DNA of 64,000 nucleotides from Nakamurella leprariae (lineage in GTDB: Bacteria > Actinomycetota > Actinomycetes > Mycobacteriales > Nakamurellaceae). Of the stretch, positions 60,907-64,000 are shown piece after piece (position 1 is the stretch's first letter; every line of letters begins with the position of its first letter). Position numbers and translations under genes: made by a program. The DNA is taken from assembly GCF_016918035.1 (NCBI RefSeq), contig NZ_JAERWK010000014.1, positions 1 through 64,000 on the forward strand, written 5' to 3'. The notes under the pieces are model-generated. The model was given only the letters and a program-made list of their open reading frames with translations. It did not search any database and was not told the origin of the DNA.

Positions 60907-61457
60907 CCGGCGTCGTGGGCGCCGATCTCAGCGGGTTCGTCACCGAGACCGTCACGGAACTGCACCGGCTGGCCGACGCGGTCGACTACGCCGCGCTGGC
61001 CCGGCTGGAGGACGCCGTCGTCCAGGCTCCCCGCGTCTTCCTCACCGGGGCCGGCCGATCCGGCCTGATGGCCCGGGCCGTGGCCATGAGGCTCATGCAC
61101 ATCGGCCTGCGCGCCTACGCCGCCGGGGAGATCGCGACACCGGCGATCGAGCGGGGCGACCTGCTCCTCGCCTTCACCGGGCGTGGCAGCCGGTCGATCG
61201 GACTGCAGGTCGACACCGCCCGCGCGGTCGGGGCGTCCGTCGCCCTGCTCACCACCGCGGCCGACACCGACCTCAGCCGGCAGGCCGACATCGTGGTCAC
61301 CGTGCCGGCGCGGACCTTGGTCACGACCGTCCAGCACGCCGGGTCGCTGTTCGAGCAGGGCTGCCTGGTGGTGGGCGACGCGCTGTGCCGGGCGGTGCAG
61401 CAGCGTCTCGCCGTGGCGACGGCCGAACTGGACCGCCGGCACGCCAATCTGACCTGA
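60903..61457 (+). CDS. 6-phospho-3-hexuloisomerase-like SIS protein
   Basis: 184 residues from a GTG in a GTGA overlap. A single SIS domain: VFLTGAGRSGLMARAVAMRL, MHIGLRAYAAGEIATPAI, DLLLAFTGRGSRS and the C-terminal TLVTTVQHAGSLFEQGCLVV with candidate catalytic histidine and glutamate. These match 6-phospho-3-hexuloisomerase of the ribulose monophosphate pathway. No hexulose-phosphate synthase gene is present in the window, so the substrate may be a different ketose phosphate. Confidence 0.88.
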   Translation: MTGVVGADLSGFVTETVTELHRLADAVDYAALARLEDAVVQAPRVFLTGAGRSGLMARAVAMRLMHIGLRAYAAGEIATPAIERGDLLLAFTGRGSRSIGLQVDTARAVGASVALLTTAADTDLSRQADIVVTVPARTLVTTVQHAGSLFEQGCLVVGDALCRAVQQRLAVATAELDRRHANLT

Positions 61458-62254
61458 TGCAGCCGCCCGTCCTCCTCGCCGCCACCGGAGACCGCGACGT
61501 CGCGGCCGCCCTGACCGCCACCGGCCGGATCGACCGCATCGTCGCCTACCACTCCAGCTTCTACCGGCAGCGCGGGCTGCCGTCGGTGGCCGGCCTGCTC
61601 CCTTGGGGCAACGCCAACGAGCAGACCCTCGCCATGCTGCCCGGAGTGCTCGACGGCGCGGGCGTCACGCCGGTGCTGGCCACCGTGTGCGCCAACGACG
61701 CGATCGTGCCGCCGGCCGCGATGCTCGGGCAGCTGGCGGACGCCGGCGTCCGTGGCGTGGTCAACGCCCCGACCGTGGGGCTGCTCACCGGTCCGGTGCG
61801 GGAGGCGCTGGAGGCCGAGCAGCTCGGGATGTCCTGCGAGATCGAGCTGATCGCCTCGGCCCGGGGGATGGGCCTGGAGGGCTGGGCCTACGTCTTCGAC
61901 CCGGACTGGGCCGCCGCGGCCCTGGGAGCCGGAGCCACCGGGCTGATCCTGCACCTCGGGATCACCGGACACCCGGGACCGACGGGCCGGCCGCCGGCCG
62001 AGGTGGTCGCCGCGGTCGCGGCGGTGGTGGCCGCGCACCTCGGCGAGGCCCCCCTGCTGGTGCACGGTGGGGATCTCGGCAGCCCGACCGCGGCCGCCGA
62101 TCTGCTCGCCGCCATCGACCCCACCGCCCGCTGGGTCGTGCGCGGATTCTTCGGGGCCTCCGCCTTCGAGCGGCACGCCGGGTCGGGGCTGGCCGCGGTC
62201 GTCGCCGACTGGTCCCGCTGCTTCACCCACCCGATCGATCAGGAGCACGCATGA
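61457..62254 (+). CDS. PEP hydrolase-like TIM-barrel protein
   Basis: 265 residues, start ATG overlapping the previous stop by one base. It resembles the TIM-barrel family annotated as phosphoenolpyruvate hydrolase-like, from motifs such as IVAYHSSFYRQRGLPSVAGL, LPWGNANEQTLAM, PVLATVCANDAI, VVNAPTVGLLTG and GLILHLGITG. The family is related to the isocitrate lyase/PEP mutase type and its biological reaction is largely undefined. It could be the carbon-carbon lyase that the cassette otherwise lacks. The usual fusion or neighbour with a Tm-1-like domain is absent. Confidence 0.82.
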   Translation: MQPPVLLAATGDRDVAAALTATGRIDRIVAYHSSFYRQRGLPSVAGLLPWGNANEQTLAMLPGVLDGAGVTPVLATVCANDAIVPPAAMLGQLADAGVRGVVNAPTVGLLTGPVREALEAEQLGMSCEIELIASARGMGLEGWAYVFDPDWAAAALGAGATGLILHLGITGHPGPTGRPPAEVVAAVAAVVAAHLGEAPLLVHGGDLGSPTAAADLLAAIDPTARWVVRGFFGASAFERHAGSGLAAVVADWSRCFTHPIDQEHA

Positions 62255-63228
62255 CGGCCACCACTGCCACCGTTGTCACCACCGAGGAGGTCGCCGCCTG
62301 GACGGGGCCGCCGCTGTACCTGTTCATCGGCATCAGCACGGCGGGATCGTCCGTGCACCGGGCGTTCCCGGTCTGGGCCCCGGTGTTCGCGCCGGGCGCC
62401 TGCCTGCGCGGTGTCGACCTGCCCGAGGATGCCGACCCGGAGCAGTTCCGGCGGCTGCTGGTCGCCATGCGGGACAACCCGGCCGTGCACGGTGCGGTCG
62501 TCACCAGCCACAAGCTGCGTCTCCACCGCGCCGCGCACGATCTGCTGGACGCCGCCGACACGCTGGTGCACCTGACCCACGAGATCAACTCGCTCGACAC
62601 CCGCGACGGTGTCCGCGCCTTCGCCCGGGACGCCGAGTCGTTGGACGTGGTGCTGCGGGTGCCCGGTGTGCTGCATGGCGGTGCGCCACTGGTCTGCATC
62701 GGCGCGGGCGGCTCGGCCATCGCCCTGCTGCTGGCCACCCGGCTCGACGTCCCGGCCACCATCACCGCGGGCGCGCCGGTCCCGGCGGCGGCGGCCCGGC
62801 CGCTCACCATCCTCGGTCGCCGGCAGGCGTCCCTGGACGAGATCGCCGGCGTCGCGCAGCGGTGCGGGATCGACCAGGAGGGGCCCGACCTGGTCCTGGC
62901 CACCGACAGCGTCTCGTACCGCGCGCGTCTCACCGATCTCCCGGCCGGTTCGGTGGTCATCAACGCCACCGGACTGGGCAAGACGGCGCCCGGGTCGCCA
63001 CTGGCGGGTCCGGAGGCCTTCCCGCCCGGCATCGTCGCCTGGGATTTCAACTACCGCGGGCCGCTGACCTTCCTGGAGCAGGCCAGGGCAGCGGGGGTCC
63101 CGACCGAGGACGGCTGGGACTACTTCCTGGCCGGCTGGAGTTGCGCGCTGGCGGCCATCACCGGGACCGAGCTGACCGACGAGCGGTTCGCCGACCTGGT
63201 CGCACGGTCGAGCAGCCTGCGGCCCTGA
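62251..63228 (+). CDS. Shikimate dehydrogenase-like protein
   Basis: 325 residues, ATG overlapping the previous stop by four bases. The N-terminal part keeps shikimate dehydrogenase features: a GISTAGSSVHRAFP substrate loop, the catalytic lysine in VVTSHKLRLH and an Asn in HEINSLD. The nucleotide domain has CIGAGGSAIALLLA and VVINATGLGK. The usual NTDGxGF loop is degenerate (FARDAESLDV), so the substrate is probably not shikimate. It is the last gene of the cassette, after the TIM-barrel gene, and likely oxidises or reduces a product of the preceding steps. Confidence 0.85.
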   Translation: MTATTATVVTTEEVAAWTGPPLYLFIGISTAGSSVHRAFPVWAPVFAPGACLRGVDLPEDADPEQFRRLLVAMRDNPAVHGAVVTSHKLRLHRAAHDLLDAADTLVHLTHEINSLDTRDGVRAFARDAESLDVVLRVPGVLHGGAPLVCIGAGGSAIALLLATRLDVPATITAGAPVPAAAARPLTILGRRQASLDEIAGVAQRCGIDQEGPDLVLATDSVSYRARLTDLPAGSVVINATGLGKTAPGSPLAGPEAFPPGIVAWDFNYRGPLTFLEQARAAGVPTEDGWDYFLAGWSCALAAITGTELTDERFADLVARSSSLRP

Positions 63229-63299
63229 GCGGACGCGACCGGCCACTGGGGGGAATGATCACCGGCGACACGATCGTCGTCGGGCCGAGGAGCAGGCCC

Positions 63300-63643
63300 A
63301 TGACTTCCCGGACACCGGAGCAGCTGTCGCGCATCGAGGCCGCGGAGGAGGTGCAGGTCTCGTCGCACCGGCCGGACGGCGGCCTGCGCCCGCCGGTCAC
63401 CATCTGGGTGGTCGGGGTCGGGGACGAGGTCTTCGTCCGCTCCGCCCACGGCGCGACCAACGGCTGGTTCCGCCAGGCCCGCGCCGCCGGGACCGGGCGG
63501 ACCAGGTGCACGAGGCGATCGACCGGGCCTTCGCGATCAAGTACCACCGGCAGGGGGGTACCACCCGGCACGGGCGGCTGGTCGACACGGTCGTCGGCCC
63601 CGATGAGGTCGGCGTCACCCTGCGGCTGGACCCGGCGTCGTGA
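63300..63643 (+). pseudogene. DUF2255 family gene with internal deletion and frameshift
   Basis: The first frame begins at the ATG at 63300 behind GAGGAG. It gives a normal DUF2255 N-terminus (EQLSRIEAAEEVQVSSHRPD, PVTIWVVGVGDEVFVRSAHG, NGWFRQARAAGTG) to about 63496. The rest of the family sequence continues in another frame from 63497 (ADQVHEAIDRAFAIKYHRQG, then DTVVGPDEVGVTLRLDP) to a TGA at 63641. About 20 residues expected between the two halves are missing. In the given sequence the product would be a truncated chimera. Either a real inactivating deletion or a sequencing error. Confidence 0.75.
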
Positions 63644-63672
63644 TCGCCCGCAGGACGGCGGATGATGCCGAC

Positions 63673-64000
63673 ATGTCACGCGCCGACATCGACTTCTGGT
63701 TCGACCCCGTCTGCCCGTTCGCCTGGATGACCAGCAAGTGGGTTCGCCTGGTCAGCGCCCAGCGCGAGTACGCGGTGGAGTGGCGCTTCATCTCGTTGCG
63801 CCTGCTGAACGCGAACATCGACTACGAAAGCCACTTCCCGGACGGGTACGAGGCCGGGCACACCGCCGGCCTCCGGCTGCTGCGGGTGGCCGCCCGCATC
63901 CGCGCCGACCACGGACCGGAGTCGGTCGGCCCGTTCTACGCCGCGATCGGCGCCCGCATCCACGACACCGCCCCCGACCCGGACCAGACCGACCGCGGGT
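63673..64000 (+). CDS. DsbA-family protein of the mycothiol-dependent nitroreductase type (partial)
   Basis: The window ends after 109 codons. The start MSRADIDFWFDPVCPFAWMT matches the actinobacterial Rv2466c-like group: thioredoxin fold, active-site motif directly after FWFDP, then VEWRFISLRLLNANIDY. The motif reads CPFA rather than CPWC, so only the first cysteine is kept. This fits a mycothiol S-transferase-like or nitroreductase activity without a disulfide pair. The C-terminus is outside the window. Confidence 0.85.
   Translation, partial: MSRADIDFWFDPVCPFAWMTSKWVRLVSAQREYAVEWRFISLRLLNANIDYESHFPDGYEAGHTAGLRLLRVAARIRADHGPESVGPFYAAIGARIHDTAPDPDQTDRG

Overview
The window is GC-rich DNA (roughly 70% G+C by eye) with dense, often overlapping genes, frequent GTG starts and no rRNA, tRNA or CRISPR that I can see. 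It is most consistent with a chromosome segment of a high-GC actinobacterium. Supporting families include a choice-of-anchor G surface protein, a DUF1707 protein, a DUF2255 protein and a DsbA-like protein of the mycothiol-dependent nitroreductase type. I cannot name the genus from sequence alone, and there is no phage, IS element or integrase.

Layout. (1) 1-13.2 kb is housekeeping and envelope: a partial secreted surface protein, a diguanylate cyclase next to a GAF-EAL phosphodiesterase, a flavin/PNPOx-like protein, a CPBP membrane protease, a lipoprotein serine hydrolase, prephenate dehydratase (pheA), a histidine phosphatase, a two-component system, undecaprenyl-diphosphatase (uppP) and a TerD protein. 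The response-regulator gene and uppP share a direct-repeat promoter motif with identical spacing. (2) 13.2-16.4 kb is a very large LPXTG-anchored alpha/beta hydrolase. (3) 16.5-36.6 kb is a catabolic island. A ten-gene leftward run (a complete Liv-type ABC importer, a small HTH protein, SDR, thiolase, enoyl-CoA hydratase and acyl-CoA ligase) diverges from a nine-gene rightward run (two more crotonases, hydrolase, SCP-type thiolase, two SDRs, two paralogous acyl-CoA ligases and a tandem-domain TetR regulator). Together they can import an acid, activate it to a CoA thioester, and hydrate, oxidise and cleave it. No acyl-CoA dehydrogenase is present. (4) 36.6-38.5 kb holds two small envelope proteins and a decayed secreted serine protease.

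(5) 38.5-47 kb is a LacI-regulated hydroxyquinol module (intradiol dioxygenase, maleylacetate reductase, zinc alcohol dehydrogenase). It diverges from a SnoaL-like protein, a TIM-barrel isomerase/dehydratase, an SDR and an unusual zinc-less MDR, followed by a LysR regulator. (6) 47.2-50.6 kb is an RlmA-type rRNA methyltransferase, a MarR regulator and an ABC exporter, which looks like a drug-response cassette. (7) 50.6-63.2 kb is a sugar or polyol module: FGGY kinase, one-domain sugar ATPase, permease, binding protein, zinc dehydrogenase, Gfo/Idh/MocA oxidoreductase, ROK kinase and a MocR regulator. Divergent from these is an unusual four-gene cassette (6-phosphogluconate dehydrogenase-like, 6-phospho-3-hexuloisomerase-like, PEP-hydrolase-like TIM barrel, shikimate dehydrogenase-like). 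(8) The right edge has a DUF2255 gene broken by an internal deletion and a partial DsbA-like gene.

The most interesting candidates for undescribed biology are the sugar module with a hexuloisomerase but no hexulose-phosphate synthase, the hydroxyquinol module without any hydroxylase to feed it, and the acyl-CoA island without an acyl-CoA dehydrogenase. All three carry repeated operator-like sites that tie the divergent transcription units together.
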